Shown: positions 1-9,636, counted from the stretch's first letter. The stretch: 64,000 nt of DNA from JAJFFW01 sp965263375 (GCA_965263375.1 OZ253669.1:1488001-1552000), one strand, 5' to 3'. Program-made: numbers and translations. Notes: generated by a model not told the origin, from the letters alone.

Positions 1-1566
1 TTGGGCGCTAGCCAGGTTTTGGCTAGTCAACAACTAAATGCACATAAAATTTCAAGGCCATCTCAGCGTTTTCAAAATGTTGGTGATATGGCGCATGAGG
101 CTGGCGTCGTTGGCGCAAAGGCTGGCTCACAATTTGGAGCGCGCGCCCTAGAAAAAGCTGATCTAGAGCGACGATATCGAGCAAATACGCCAGATCAGCG
201 ATATCAATCCACACAGTTTGAAAATTCCCCAGATGGACAACACGAAAACCAACGCGATCCCCATAGTCCATCGGAGCAGACTGGCGGGGAAAGCGATCAG
301 CTTAGTTCCATAGGTAATGGAAATACTGGGGATGGAAATACTGGGGATGGAAATAACTCCCACCAAAGTGATGATGGCTCTAACGCGGAACAAGCGCCGC
401 GGCAGGCAGAGGGGTTTAATCAAAAAGATAATCCCTATTCTGATGACCACATGAATGATGACGGTTTAGTCCCTCATGCGGAGATACTTTTACGGTCTGA
501 AATGGCCGATCTTGAGCCTGGGGGATTGGAAACCCTCTTGTTTAAGCAATTACCGCGTCCGCGCCTGTCAGAGCAATCAGCGGCTGATTTAACGGCGGCT
601 GACGCTCGTGCTTATGCTGAGCAATCTAAGCGTTTTTTTGCTTTTCAATTTCCACTCTTTTCTTCTGGCGATTTGTTCTATGAAGAGGTAGAGGAAGATT
701 TTCTCCACAAAGCGCTTGGCCGTGATGTGCATAGCGTTGATCAAAGATTTTTAGACGTTATGACGCTTTTTCGACTAACGTTGAATGACAATACGCGCTC
801 GATGATGTTGCTTTGGATGCCGCTGATATTTTTACTCAGCCTTTTAGGCGGCGCATGGTTTAGTCTAGCAGGTATTAGCGCCTCATTATTTGAGCCGCCT
901 TTCTTGTCGGGCTTAGGCGACTACAAAAATATTGCGGGCGGCGCATTCGGGTATGTTCTGGCGTCATTAGCCGGACTTTTTACCGTATATCTATTATACA
1001 GCTGGCCTTTCAAGGTGGTGCAGCAACGTAATTTGATGAATCTTGATAATTACATCACATCCAAGTTTGGCCGCATTAATCATAATTTCCAAGTCGCAAA
1101 ACGACGGGCGTTTAACGTTGAACGCAATAAGCGGATGGTTGAGCGCGATGATTTAAAAGAAGAAGCGGCGGCATGGACATTGTCTTATCAGTGGTTTGCC
1201 TTGCGCCTATTTCTTTGTGAGCTGACGATACGCAATAAATTCTATCAGATCCGCCGTAATACCGTTCTTTACTGGACTGGCGCTTTAGTGCTTTGCGGCG
1301 CGATGCTCGGTGCTGCTGAGCTTCTTACCTGGATGTTTGCCCCATCGTCACTAGGGGCGATGGTTGGGATCGCGATTGGCGGTGCGGTATTTATTTTGGT
1401 TGCTGCGTCTTTCTTATGGCGTATCTCTGCGATGATGCTTCGCGTGGTGGAGAGCCATGAATGGAACCGGTTTCACCTAATCGGCCTGGATCAAGCGATT
1501 GGCGACCATGCGGGCGAAGATAAAGTGCAAATCGTTACGTTCCGCGACCGCAATCGTATGGAATAA
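1..1566 (+). CDS. Unknown multi-pass membrane protein, probably 5'-truncated by window edge
   Basis: The reading frame is open from the first base, so the true start may lie upstream; the codon at base 1 is TTG. The N-terminal 200 residues are hydrophilic, rich in Asn, Gly, Gln and Asp, with a short GNTGD repeat (near residues 107-117). The C-terminal half holds about four hydrophobic segments (roughly residues 267-292, 312-334, 424-448 and 450-474) separated by a basic stretch with many Arg and Lys. I recognise no enzymatic motif. The pattern suggests a disordered cytoplasmic domain attached to an inner-membrane domain. It lies 198 bp upstream of ndk on the same strand. Function unknown. Confidence 0.7.
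   Translation: MGASQVLASQQLNAHKISRPSQRFQNVGDMAHEAGVVGAKAGSQFGARALEKADLERRYRANTPDQRYQSTQFENSPDGQHENQRDPHSPSEQTGGESDQLSSIGNGNTGDGNTGDGNNSHQSDDGSNAEQAPRQAEGFNQKDNPYSDDHMNDDGLVPHAEILLRSEMADLEPGGLETLLFKQLPRPRLSEQSAADLTAADARAYAEQSKRFFAFQFPLFSSGDLFYEEVEEDFLHKALGRDVHSVDQRFLDVMTLFRLTLNDNTRSMMLLWMPLIFLLSLLGGAWFSLAGISASLFEPPFLSGLGDYKNIAGGAFGYVLASLAGLFTVYLLYSWPFKVVQQRNLMNLDNYITSKFGRINHNFQVAKRRAFNVERNKRMVERDDLKEEAAAWTLSYQWFALRLFLCELTIRNKFYQIRRNTVLYWTGALVLCGAMLGAAELLTWMFAPSSLGAMVGIAIGGAVFILVAASFLWRISAMMLRVVESHEWNRFHLIGLDQAIGDHAGEDKVQIVTFRDRNRME
319..355 (+). repeat. In-frame 15-bp tandem repeat
   Basis: A 15-base unit (GGAAATACTGGGGAT) occurs twice in perfect tandem at 319-333 and 334-348, followed by a partial third copy at 349-355. 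It is in frame and encodes the GNTGD repeat of the first membrane protein, so it is a possible site of slipped-strand length variation that would not break the frame. Confidence 0.85.
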
Positions 1567-1764
1567 TGTTTCGGGCGCGCTTCCTTGCGGCGAAGTAAAG
1601 CACGTGCGGCGCTTGCGGCGGGAGGACGAGATTGCTAGACCCCCCGAAGAATTAAAGGCGCTATTGGATTTGTCGTTCAAGGGGGCGGCGGGCCTGGCGT
1701 TCGAACCTCCAAATATCCGCCTTTGCGTTAAGCAAGGGTGGTTTTAGCAAAGAAAGAATAGACC

Positions 1765-2187
1765 ATGGCGCTGGAACGTACTTTTTCCATCATTAAACCT
1801 GATGCAACACGCCGCAATATTACTGGCAACATTGTTGCGAAATTAGAAGAAGGCGGTTTGCGCGTTATCGCTCAAAAACGCATAAAAATGAGCCGCGAAC
1901 AGGCGGAAGGCTTTTATGGCGTTCACCGCGAGCGTCCTTTCTTTGGCGAGCTCGTTGAATTTATGATTTCCGAGCCTGTCGTTGTTCAAGTTCTTGAAGG
2001 CGAGAATGCAATTGCCCGTAACCGCGAAGTTATGGGTGCAACAAACCCTGAAGAAGCCGCTGCGGGCACAATTCGTAAAGAATTCGCGCTTTCAATTGGT
2101 GAGAACTCAGTCCACGGGTCTGATGGGCCAGACACAGCTAAAGAAGAGATCGCATTCTTCTTTTCTGACGACGAGATTGTCGGCTAA
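1765..2187 (+). CDS. ndk: Nucleoside diphosphate kinase
   Basis: This cytoplasmic enzyme moves the gamma-phosphate of ATP to nucleoside diphosphates through a phosphohistidine, balancing NTP and dNTP pools. The 140-residue length is normal for bacterial Ndk. The N-terminus ERTFSIIKPDA and the active-site motif NSVHGSD, with His117 as the phosphorylated residue, are both present. The ATG at 1765 gives the usual N-terminus; the ribosome-binding site is weak. A strong terminator follows, so it is probably transcribed alone. Confidence 0.98.
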   Translation: MALERTFSIIKPDATRRNITGNIVAKLEEGGLRVIAQKRIKMSREQAEGFYGVHRERPFFGELVEFMISEPVVVQVLEGENAIARNREVMGATNPEEAAAGTIRKEFALSIGENSVHGSDGPDTAKEEIAFFFSDDEIVG

Positions 2188-2215
2188 TCGCTTAAAAGCG
2201 TTAAGATGATCAAAA

Positions 2216-2249
2216 GGGTGTGGGGCCGCTAGCCCCGCGCCCTTTTTTT
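2216..2249 (+). terminator. Rho-independent terminator after ndk
   Basis: An 11-bp GC-rich stem (2216-2226 with 2232-2242, two G-U pairs on the RNA) closes a five-base loop and is followed by seven T residues. It lies 28 bp past the ndk stop codon and is the clearest terminator in the first 10 kb. Confidence 0.9.
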
Positions 2250-2383
2250 GCACGCGCGTATTCTAAATCGTAACGCATTTTTACTATAAATCCCCTATCC
2301 CCGCCCATTCGGGAGGCGGCGTCTTAAAAGTCTGCAATAACTGGTGAATGTTGTGGGCAATTCAGCAAGCGAGAAGGTCGAAA

Positions 2384-4945
2384 ATGGATTTTCGTATTAT
2401 TTCGGTTTTTGCCGTTATGGTGTCTTTGAGCGTAAGTTTTGCGTCTGCAGAACCCATTCGCCAAACCAAAGGGACCTTTGAAGACAAGTTCAGGCAACTT
2501 GATGAAAGTTGGCGTTCGCCAAATATATATCGCAACGCTGCTGGCGAGCCTGGTTTCGCCTATTGGCAGCAACAGGCTGACTATAAAATTAAAATCGCTC
2601 TTAATGAAGAAAAGCGCCGGGTAAAGGCGAGCGAAACAATCACCTATAAGAATAATTCTCCAGATGCGCTGCGTTACTTGTGGCTACAGCTTGAGCAAAA
2701 TCGATTTCGCAAAGATTCGCTGAATGAGCGTTCCGCCACGTTTGGCGGTCTTGGGCAACGCGGGCCGGGCGGCTCAAAAGGCAATGGCGACACGCCAGCG
2801 CAAATCAGCTTTGGCGCGTTACGGCGTCATCAGGCGATGAAGGACAGGCCATTAGGTTATGAAATTGAGGGCGTCACTGACAGCGAAGGGACCGCGCTAG
2901 ACTATACAATTGTTGGCACGCTGATGCGTATTGATCTCGCCAAGCCTTTGTTACCAAAACAGACTTTTGAATTTTCCATCGACTGGTCCAACAATATCGT
3001 CGAAGAGGACGCTGTCTCAGCGCGTAGCGGGTTTGAAAGCTTTGATGACGGCAATGATATCTTTTTAATGGCGCAGTGGTTCCCGCGCATGATTGCGTAT
3101 TCCGATTATGAGGGATGGCACAACAAAGAGTTTATGGGCCGGGGCGAGTTTACATTGGAATTTGGTGATTACGAAGTTGACATCACCGTTCCATCTGACC
3201 ACATCGTATCGTCAACTGGCGTATTGCTAAATCCGGATGATGTTTTAACAGCGGTGCAAAAAGAACGCTTAGAAAAAGCGCGCAAAGCGCAAAAGCCGGT
3301 TTTTGTTGTAACGCCAGATGAGGCTCTTGAAAAAGAAAAATCAAAGGCGAAAGATCTTAAAACCTGGCGTTTTACGGCGGAAAATGTGCGTGATTTTGCT
3401 TGGGCTTCATCGCGTAAATTTATCTGGGATGCGCAAGGTTATGAACAAGCTGGCGCGGAGCAGCCTTTCGTTTGGGCGATGTCATTTTACCCTAAAGAGG
3501 GCGGCAAGCTTTGGGAGCGTTATTCCACTGAAGCTGTCATCCATACAATGGAAGTCTATTCACGTTTCAGCTTTGACTACCCATATCCCACGGCCCAATC
3601 GGTAAATGGTCCGGTCGGGGGGATGGAATACCCGATGATTACTTTTAACGGTCCGCGTACAGATCTCCAAGAGGACGGGACCCGCACCTATTCGCGAGCG
3701 GAAAAGCGCTTTTTAATCAGTGTCGTTATTCACGAAATTGGGCACATCTATTTCCCCATGATCGTTAATTCTGATGAGCGTCAATGGACGTGGATGGACG
3801 AAGGCCTGAACACATTCTTACAATTTGTCGCCGAACAAGAATGGGATACTAACTACCCGTCTCGTCGGGGCGAGCCGCGTGACATCGTCAATTATATGAA
3901 ATCGGCGGATCAAGTGCCGATTATGACCAATTCAGAAAGTATTTTAAAATTTGGCTCTAACGCTTATGGCAAGCCAGCCACAGCCTTAAACATCTTGCGC
4001 GAAACAATTATCGGGCGGGAGCTGTTTGATTTTGCTTTTAAAGAATATTCTCGTCGTTGGCGGTTTAAGCGCCCGACGCCTGAAGATTTTTTTCGTACGA
4101 TGGAAGAAGCCTCCGGCGTAGATCTTGATTGGTTTTGGCGCGGTTGGTTTTATTCAACCGATCATGTTGATATGGCGATTGATAATGTGCAAAAACTTCG
4201 TATGGATACAAAAAATCCAGACATTGATTTCGCGCGCCGTAAGGAAGAAGACCTAAAAGCGCCTGTCTCGATCACGGACCAACGCAATGAGGCCGCTGGC
4301 GTTCAGACACGCATTTCCCGCCGCGAATATCTTCAAGATTTTTACAACAAGAATGACCGCTACACGGTGACGAACGTTGATCGCAATGCGTATCAGGCGA
4401 TGTTGGCTGATCTTGAGGATTGGGAGCGCGCAGCCCTAGAGCGCGCTGTAAAGGAAGATGAGAACTACTATGTTCTTTCTTTTTCAAATTTGGGCGGTCT
4501 GGTCATGCCGGTTATTCTTCAGGTGACATATAGTGACGACACTAAGGAAGAATTCCGGTTTCCTGCTGAAATTTGGCGCCGCAGTCCGCAAGCGGTTTCG
4601 AAACTGCTTATTACGGAAAAAGAGATTAAAGACGTTGTCCTCGACCCGTATCTTGAAACTGCGGATGTTGATCTGAACAACAATTATTTCCCAAGTCGCA
4701 TTCTGCCTTCTCGTATTGAAACATATAAAAGGGAGTATTCTGGTGACTTGCCTGGCCGTGATTTGATGCAGGACATCAAAGCGCCGCTGGGACAGCCAGA
4801 GTGTGAAGTTGAATGTGAAGTGGACGCTAAGGCTAAAGAAAAAGACAAAGACAAAGACAAAGCGCAACCATTGCCGAAGCCTGCTGCTTCTAAGGCCGCT
4901 TCACCAGTGAAGAAATCTGACAATGATAAAGGTGCTGATGAATAA
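2384..4945 (+). CDS. Exported M1-family zinc aminopeptidase
   Basis: This is a gluzincin metallopeptidase that removes N-terminal residues from peptides. The zinc site HEIGH (His450, Glu451, His454) is followed after 18 residues by Glu473 in WMDEGLN, the HExxH-18-E pattern of family M1. The exopeptidase motif appears as GGMEYP, a variant of GAMEN. The ATG at 2384 is preferred over 2348 because AGAAGG lies just upstream and the protein then begins with a signal peptide ending near SFASA, so it is probably periplasmic. About 853 residues. The C-terminal 40 residues are a charged low-complexity tail with Lys-Asp repeats and Pro/Ala. The downstream DUF6702 gene overlaps the stop, suggesting a two-gene operon. 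Confidence 0.92.
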   Translation: MDFRIISVFAVMVSLSVSFASAEPIRQTKGTFEDKFRQLDESWRSPNIYRNAAGEPGFAYWQQQADYKIKIALNEEKRRVKASETITYKNNSPDALRYLWLQLEQNRFRKDSLNERSATFGGLGQRGPGGSKGNGDTPAQISFGALRRHQAMKDRPLGYEIEGVTDSEGTALDYTIVGTLMRIDLAKPLLPKQTFEFSIDWSNNIVEEDAVSARSGFESFDDGNDIFLMAQWFPRMIAYSDYEGWHNKEFMGRGEFTLEFGDYEVDITVPSDHIVSSTGVLLNPDDVLTAVQKERLEKARKAQKPVFVVTPDEALEKEKSKAKDLKTWRFTAENVRDFAWASSRKFIWDAQGYEQAGAEQPFVWAMSFYPKEGGKLWERYSTEAVIHTMEVYSRFSFDYPYPTAQSVNGPVGGMEYPMITFNGPRTDLQEDGTRTYSRAEKRFLISVVIHEIGHIYFPMIVNSDERQWTWMDEGLNTFLQFVAEQEWDTNYPSRRGEPRDIVNYMKSADQVPIMTNSESILKFGSNAYGKPATALNILRETIIGRELFDFAFKEYSRRWRFKRPTPEDFFRTMEEASGVDLDWFWRGWFYSTDHVDMAIDNVQKLRMDTKNPDIDFARRKEEDLKAPVSITDQRNEAAGVQTRISRREYLQDFYNKNDRYTVTNVDRNAYQAMLADLEDWERAALERAVKEDENYYVLSFSNLGGLVMPVILQVTYSDDTKEEFRFPAEIWRRSPQAVSKLLITEKEIKDVVLDPYLETADVDLNNNYFPSRILPSRIETYKREYSGDLPGRDLMQDIKAPLGQPECEVECEVDAKAKEKDKDKDKAQPLPKPAASKAASPVKKSDNDKGADE

Positions 4946-5501
4946 AGTGAAAAAGATGCCCGTTCTGGCTCGGCTATTCATCGCTTTATGGGCGGCGCTC
5001 GCCGCTACTTTGTCGCCCGGGCAGGCCCATGAGGGTAAATCCGCCCTGACGCAGGTTTTGTTTAACCCGCGCACCGGGAATATTGAAGTCATGCACCGCC
5101 TCAGCCTTCACGATGCGGATCATGCGGCTCAAAAGATGGCCAAAGTTAAGGATTTAATCGGAGACAAATCTGCTCAAAAAAGCCTTGCCGCTTTGGTTCG
5201 CGCCCAATTTGCGCTGGCCATTGTGGGCGGCAGCAACGAGCAGTCCCCCGCGGCCCTTGTTTTTACACCTGTTGGTCACGAGATAGAGGGGCCATTCTTT
5301 TGGGTTTATGCTGAGGCGCCAATGCCGAAAAAACTCGGCGCCTCCTTTAAGCTTCTTATTCAAAACGAGATTTTTCGTGACCTATGGGCCGATCAATTGA
5401 ATTTGGTGACAGTTGAACACGGCGCTTTTCGGGGGTCTGCGACCTTTGATGGGAGTATGCGCGCAAAATCACTCAATGTGATCGTTAAAGCGGTCCCATA
5501 A
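4938..5501 (+). CDS. DUF6702 family exported protein
   Basis: This small exported protein of about 187 residues resembles the uncharacterised DUF6702 family, often found beside M1-type metallopeptidases; function unknown. The start ATG at 4938 overlaps the peptidase stop codon and has AAAGGTG at good spacing; an upstream ATG at 4923 is possible. A signal peptide (basic n-region, hydrophobic segment, ending around GQAHEG) precedes a His- and Asp-containing stretch (MHRLSLHDADH). Overlap with the previous gene implies translational coupling, so the two probably act together in the periplasm. Confidence 0.75.
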   Translation: MNKVKKMPVLARLFIALWAALAATLSPGQAHEGKSALTQVLFNPRTGNIEVMHRLSLHDADHAAQKMAKVKDLIGDKSAQKSLAALVRAQFALAIVGGSNEQSPAALVFTPVGHEIEGPFFWVYAEAPMPKKLGASFKLLIQNEIFRDLWADQLNLVTVEHGAFRGSATFDGSMRAKSLNVIVKAVP

Positions 5502-5642
5502 AGCGCTATAAGATAAAAGCGACCGATAGCTGGGGTAGTCATTTGAATTATCGCTCTAAAAAAGTGACTTTGTCAGCATTGAAGAGGCGCTTGTCGATCA
5601 ATTGCTCTTAAAAAATGAGCCAACTGCTGCTACATACGACCC

Positions 5643-6593
5643 ATGCCAACGTTGATTGATACTGTTAGCGCCCAAGCGGCGCGCCATCCTGAAAAGCGAA
5701 ACCGCCCTGACAGTCCAGTTTTGCGCAAGCCTGACTGGATAAGGGTGAAGGCGCCGACCTCAAAAGGGTTTGCCGAAACCAAAGCGATTGTTCGCGCGAA
5801 AAACCTTCACACGGTGTGTGAGGAGGCTTCTTGCCCGAATATTGGCGAGTGCTGGACCAAGAACCACGCCACCATGATGATTATGGGGGATACATGCACG
5901 CGCGCATGCGCTTTCTGCAATGTGAAGACAGGCTTGCCAGCGCCGCTAGATCCGACGGAGCCAAATAATGTGGCCGAGGCTGTGGCGGAGATGGGGCTCG
6001 CCCATGTTGTGATCACCTCAGTCGACCGAGATGATTTGGAAGATGGCGGCGGCGACCACTTTGCGAAAGTCATATCAGCCATTCGCGAAAAATCACCCTC
6101 GACGACCATTGAAATTTTAACGCCAGACTTTTTGCGTAAAGACGGCGCGGCGGAAGTTGTGATCGACGCCAAGCCTGATGTTTTTAACCATAATTTAGAG
6201 ACGGCGCCGCGGCTTTATCTCTCCATTAGACCGGGTGCCCGCTACTACCACTCTTTACGTTTGCTTGAACGGGTTAAGGAGCGTGATCGCGAAATGTTCA
6301 CCAAATCCGGCATCATGGTGGGACTGGGTGAGGGACGCGAAGAAGTCATGCAGGTGATGGACGATATGCGCAGTGCTGGCGTCGATTTCATCACCATCGG
6401 CCAATATCTTCAGCCGACGCGTAAACACGCGCCGGTCGATCGGTTTGTGACGCCGGATGAGTTTAAGTCCTATGAGACGCTCGCTCGAGCGAAGGGTTTT
6501 TTGATGGTGTCATCAAGCCCCTTGACCCGATCGTCCCACCATGCCGGCGAAGATTTTGCGCGTCTAAAAGCAGCGCGCCAAGCAAAAAGTTAA
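5643..6593 (+). CDS. lipA: Lipoyl synthase
   Basis: This radical-SAM enzyme inserts two sulfurs into protein-bound octanoyl groups to make lipoyl cofactors for pyruvate and 2-oxoglutarate dehydrogenases and the glycine cleavage system. Both iron-sulfur cluster motifs are present: Cys59, Cys64 and Cys70 for the sacrificial auxiliary cluster, and Cys85, Cys89 and Cys92 (CxxxCxxC) for the SAM cluster. The C-terminal RSSHHAGE matches the conserved RSSYHA region with one change. The 316-residue length is typical. No strong ribosome-binding site precedes the ATG. It is followed by a GST and the COQ10/RatA gene; lipA next to the latter is common in alphaproteobacteria. Confidence 0.97.
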   Translation: MPTLIDTVSAQAARHPEKRNRPDSPVLRKPDWIRVKAPTSKGFAETKAIVRAKNLHTVCEEASCPNIGECWTKNHATMMIMGDTCTRACAFCNVKTGLPAPLDPTEPNNVAEAVAEMGLAHVVITSVDRDDLEDGGGDHFAKVISAIREKSPSTTIEILTPDFLRKDGAAEVVIDAKPDVFNHNLETAPRLYLSIRPGARYYHSLRLLERVKERDREMFTKSGIMVGLGEGREEVMQVMDDMRSAGVDFITIGQYLQPTRKHAPVDRFVTPDEFKSYETLARAKGFLMVSSSPLTRSSHHAGEDFARLKAARQAKS

Positions 6594-6610
6594 AGCATAA
6601 GGCTAAAATC

Positions 6611-7309
6611 ATGACACGTGTTTTATTTGACCTATGCGGGCGAGATCCCGAGGTGCGGTTTAGTCCTTTTTGTTGGTTGGTGAAATTCGCGCTTTACCAT
6701 AAGGGACTTGCGTTTGAGACAACGCCGCTTACGTTTACCGACAAAGAAAATTATCCTGATACGTCCTATGGAAAACTGCCGGTATTGCAAGATGGTGACG
6801 ATCTGGTGCGCGATAGTAAAGATATTATCGCCTATTTAGATAAGACTTACCCTGAAAATCCTTTATTGGCTGACGGGCAGGCAAAAGCCCGGTACGCCTA
6901 TTGCGAAGCATTTTGCTATCAATATGTTTTTATGATTTTGTCGCGGTTTTTAGGGCTCCATATTTACGAGGCGATTGCGGATCAAGACAAGTCTTATTTT
7001 CGCGAAACACGTGAAGTGCGTCATGGGACCAGCCTAGAGCAAGCTAACCAAGACCCTAGCTTTGCGCATAATTGCGAAAACGCCTTTACAGTTTTGGCGG
7101 CCCCTTTGGCCGTTTGCGATTATTTCGGCGGCGATGCGCCAGACGCCAGCGATTACCTTGTTGGCGGTATCTTAATGTGGGTGCGTAATGTTGGGCCTGC
7201 GGAATTTATTCCAATGCCTGAAGGGCTAGATGCTTGGTTCAATCGCATGTTGGATCATTATGACGGCTTTGCCCGCGCTTCAGCGCGGGCAAAGCAAAGC
7301 GCCGCTTAG
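6611..7309 (+). CDS. Glutathione S-transferase family protein
   Basis: A soluble 232-residue protein with an N-terminal thioredoxin-like GST domain (about residues 1-80; FSPFCW near the likely glutathione site, GKLPVLQDG, and the glutathione-contacting DSKDIIAYL) and an all-helical C-terminal domain. The family conjugates or reduces substrates with glutathione; the substrate here is unknown. It lies 17 bp after lipA, and its stop codon is immediately followed by the ATG of the next gene, so lipA, this gene and the COQ10-like gene probably form one operon. Assignment to the superfamily is firm; the subclass is not determined. Confidence 0.88.
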   Translation: MTRVLFDLCGRDPEVRFSPFCWLVKFALYHKGLAFETTPLTFTDKENYPDTSYGKLPVLQDGDDLVRDSKDIIAYLDKTYPENPLLADGQAKARYAYCEAFCYQYVFMILSRFLGLHIYEAIADQDKSYFRETREVRHGTSLEQANQDPSFAHNCENAFTVLAAPLAVCDYFGGDAPDASDYLVGGILMWVRNVGPAEFIPMPEGLDAWFNRMLDHYDGFARASARAKQSAA

Positions 7310-7756
7310 ATGACGACCGCCCATTCAAGAGCAACGGTGCCATACTCCGCCGATGCGATGTTTGCGCTTGTCGCTGACATTGAGAAGTATCCGGAGTTTA
7401 TTCCATACTGCATCGGCCTTCGCGTGAATTCATCAAGTGTCGCCGATGGGGTGGGCGAAATGACGGCCGATATGTTGGTCGCTTATAAAGTTTTTCGCGA
7501 ACAATTTAACTCGCTTGTCACTTTAAATCAGCCAGCGGGTCGCATTGATGTTCGCTATCTGCGCGGGCCGTTTCATCATTTGAATACGATGTGGCGGTTT
7601 GAAGAAGGTTCCGGCGGGTCGAGTGATATTATCTTTGATATCGACTTTGAATTTAAAAACATTATTCTGCAAAAAACGGCGAAGACCGTTTTTGACAAAG
7701 CGTTTGCAAAAATGTCGGATGCATTTGTTCAGCGCGCCCATCAAGTTTATGGCTAG
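7310..7756 (+). CDS. COQ10/RatA-type START-domain protein, probable ubiquinone-binding
   Basis: A 148-residue START/Bet v1-fold protein starting directly after the GST stop codon. The N-terminus (TVPYSADAMFALVADIEKYPEFIPYC) is diagnostic of the COQ10/RatA family. Alphaproteobacterial members are usually annotated either as ubiquinone-binding COQ10 homologues, which help quinone reach the respiratory chain, or as RatA toxins. No antitoxin-like partner is adjacent, and the lipA neighbourhood fits the COQ10 reading better. It converges on cinA with a 10-bp gap. Confidence 0.87.
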   Translation: MTTAHSRATVPYSADAMFALVADIEKYPEFIPYCIGLRVNSSSVADGVGEMTADMLVAYKVFREQFNSLVTLNQPAGRIDVRYLRGPFHHLNTMWRFEEGSGGSSDIIFDIDFEFKNIILQKTAKTVFDKAFAKMSDAFVQRAHQVYG

Positions 7757-7766
7757 CAGAGTAATG

Positions 7767-8258
7767 CTACAGCCCGCTCAACAATAGCCGTAACGCCGTC
7801 TCGACCGCGCGGGCGCGCACGAAAGACCGATCTCCATGGGCGAAAACACGCCTTTCAGTACGGGTATTAAATTGATCATCGGCCAGGCCAAACCAGACAA
7901 GACCCACTGGTTTGTCTTCATTGCCGCCGCCGGGCCCGGCGATGCCGGTAACAGAAACGGCGATATTGGCGTTTGAATGAGCGAGCGCGCCGCGGGCCAT
8001 AGCGAGCGCAACCTCACCGCTGACGGCGCCAAAGGCTTCAATAACAGCAACGGGCGCGCCAAGAAGTTCCGATTTTGCTTCGTTAGAGTAGGTGATAAAC
8101 CCCCGCTCAAAAACGGCGGAGGAGCCGGGTACGTCCGTCAACGCGCCGCCAATAAGACCGCCGGTGCAGGACTCTGCCGTCGCAATCATTTTGCCTTCCG
8201 CGCCCGCCTTGTCGATCACCGCTTGAGATAAAGTCCAGATGCGATGGGGCTGTGTCAT
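7767..8258 (-). CDS. CinA-type nicotinamide-nucleotide amidohydrolase
   Basis: This 163-residue protein is the stand-alone C-terminal (PncC) domain of CinA, which deamidates nicotinamide mononucleotide in the pyridine nucleotide cycle. Diagnostic stretches are ATAESCTGGLIGGALTDVPG, with the catalytic Ser/Cys region, and SVTGIAGPGGG. No N-terminal competence/COG1058 domain is present. Its ATG overlaps the ispDF stop by one base (TAATG on the minus strand), so translation is probably coupled. Confidence 0.93.
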   Translation of the reverse strand: MTQPHRIWTLSQAVIDKAGAEGKMIATAESCTGGLIGGALTDVPGSSAVFERGFITYSNEAKSELLGAPVAVIEAFGAVSGEVALAMARGALAHSNANIAVSVTGIAGPGGGNEDKPVGLVWFGLADDQFNTRTERRVFAHGDRSFVRARAVETALRLLLSGL

Positions 8259-9499
8259 TAGGCGTGATCCCTGGAGGTTGGTAATTTTACGGTCGCTGTC
8301 GCCATGGCGGCGATGCCTTCACGGCGACCGGTAAAGCCTAATTGCTCAGTGGTCGTTGCTTTGACTGAAACACGAGTGGGGTCTATGTCTAAGATTTCCC
8401 CAAGCACCTTGCACATCGCGTTCCGGTGCGGCCCGATCTTTGGCGCCTCACAAATTAATGTAATATCACAGTGCACGATCGCGCCGCTGCGCTCTCGCAC
8501 AAGGTCGCGCGCTTTTTCTAAAAAGATATTGGAAGGAGCCCCCTTCCACTGCGGGTCTGATGGCGGGAAGTGGTCGCCAATGTCTCCCTCGCCAAGGGCG
8601 CCGAAGATCGCATCCGTCAGGGCGTGCATGCCGACATCTGCGTCCGAATGGCCTTTTAGCTTATGGGTATGTGGGATTTCGACCCCGCATAAGATGACTG
8701 CATCGCCATCTTCAAAAGCGTGGACATCATAACCGCTGCCGGTGCGAAATTCGTGCATCATATTTTTCCGTCCAAGGAGGGTTTCGGCCATGCCGAAATC
8801 TTCTGCCTGTGTGATCTTCATATTATCGGGGGAACCAGCGACCAACCGAACGGTAAGCCCTGCGGCCTCTGCGACAGCAGCGTCATCGGTGAGTGTCTGT
8901 CCCGCCGCTTTTTGGTGTGCAGCCAGGATTTGTTGAAATTGGAAGCCTTGCGGCGTTTGTGCGCGCCAAAGGCCACCGCGCGGCACCGTCTCAGCGATTT
9001 CTGCAGGCTGGCGCGATTGTTCTTTCCCAACTTCCTTTTGGGTTTCCTTTTTAATCGTGTCAAAAACCGGCAAGGCCGCAATGGCGCCTGGGCATGTTTT
9101 TAATGCGTCTATGACACGTTCGATTGTCCCCGCATCAATAAAGGGGCGCGCCGCATCATGGATTAACACTCCGGATGGCGGATTGTCCCCTAAGCTCTCA
9201 AGACCAAGGCGCACGGAATCTTGGCGCTCCGCCCCGCCATTCACGGGCGGTAAAAGTTTTTCATGAGATAGCAAATCACCCATCGCCTCTGCATAAAGAT
9301 CGTGATCGTCGGCATGAACGATGACACGTACATTCGTAACGTCAGGGTGTGACAAAAACGCTTCCGCCGTGTGGGCTAAGATCGCACGGCCTGAAAGGAG
9401 GCGATATTGCTTAGGACCGCCGGGTCCTGCGCGCACCCCCCGACCTGCGGCGACAATAATCGCGGTGATGGGACCAGATTGTGTGGATGTGCTCGTCAT
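8258..9499 (-). CDS. ispDF: Bifunctional IspD/IspF isoprenoid enzyme
   Basis: A 413-residue fusion that catalyses two non-consecutive steps of the methylerythritol phosphate pathway: CTP-dependent cytidylylation of MEP (IspD, about residues 10-235) and cyclisation to MEcPP (IspF, about 250-405). The IspD part shows the nucleotide-binding AAGRGVRAGPGGPKQY motif and IHDAARPF; the IspF part shows the metal-binding GYDVHAF and GHSDADV. The fused form is typical of alphaproteobacteria and some epsilonproteobacteria. It is followed by cinA with a one-base overlap and is divergent from dusB. Confidence 0.97.
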   Translation of the reverse strand: MTSTSTQSGPITAIIVAAGRGVRAGPGGPKQYRLLSGRAILAHTAEAFLSHPDVTNVRVIVHADDHDLYAEAMGDLLSHEKLLPPVNGGAERQDSVRLGLESLGDNPPSGVLIHDAARPFIDAGTIERVIDALKTCPGAIAALPVFDTIKKETQKEVGKEQSRQPAEIAETVPRGGLWRAQTPQGFQFQQILAAHQKAAGQTLTDDAAVAEAAGLTVRLVAGSPDNMKITQAEDFGMAETLLGRKNMMHEFRTGSGYDVHAFEDGDAVILCGVEIPHTHKLKGHSDADVGMHALTDAIFGALGEGDIGDHFPPSDPQWKGAPSNIFLEKARDLVRERSGAIVHCDITLICEAPKIGPHRNAMCKVLGEILDIDPTRVSVKATTTEQLGFTGRREGIAAMATATVKLPTSRDHA

Positions 9500-9636
9500 G
9501 AGATCTGAGGACTTTCAGTGATAGGGGCTGCCTTACCCACTCCTTTTGGCACAGCTCAACGGCAAGGCCCATTGTTTTTCCTGCTGAAAATCCAGCAGAT
9601 ATTGTTTTTTTTTGAAAAAACAGAGACAAAACTGAT

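Noticed and set aside
1499..1747. 82-codon frame between the first gene and ndk
   Set aside because: It overlaps the end of the first gene in another frame and has no homology signal; read as intergenic.
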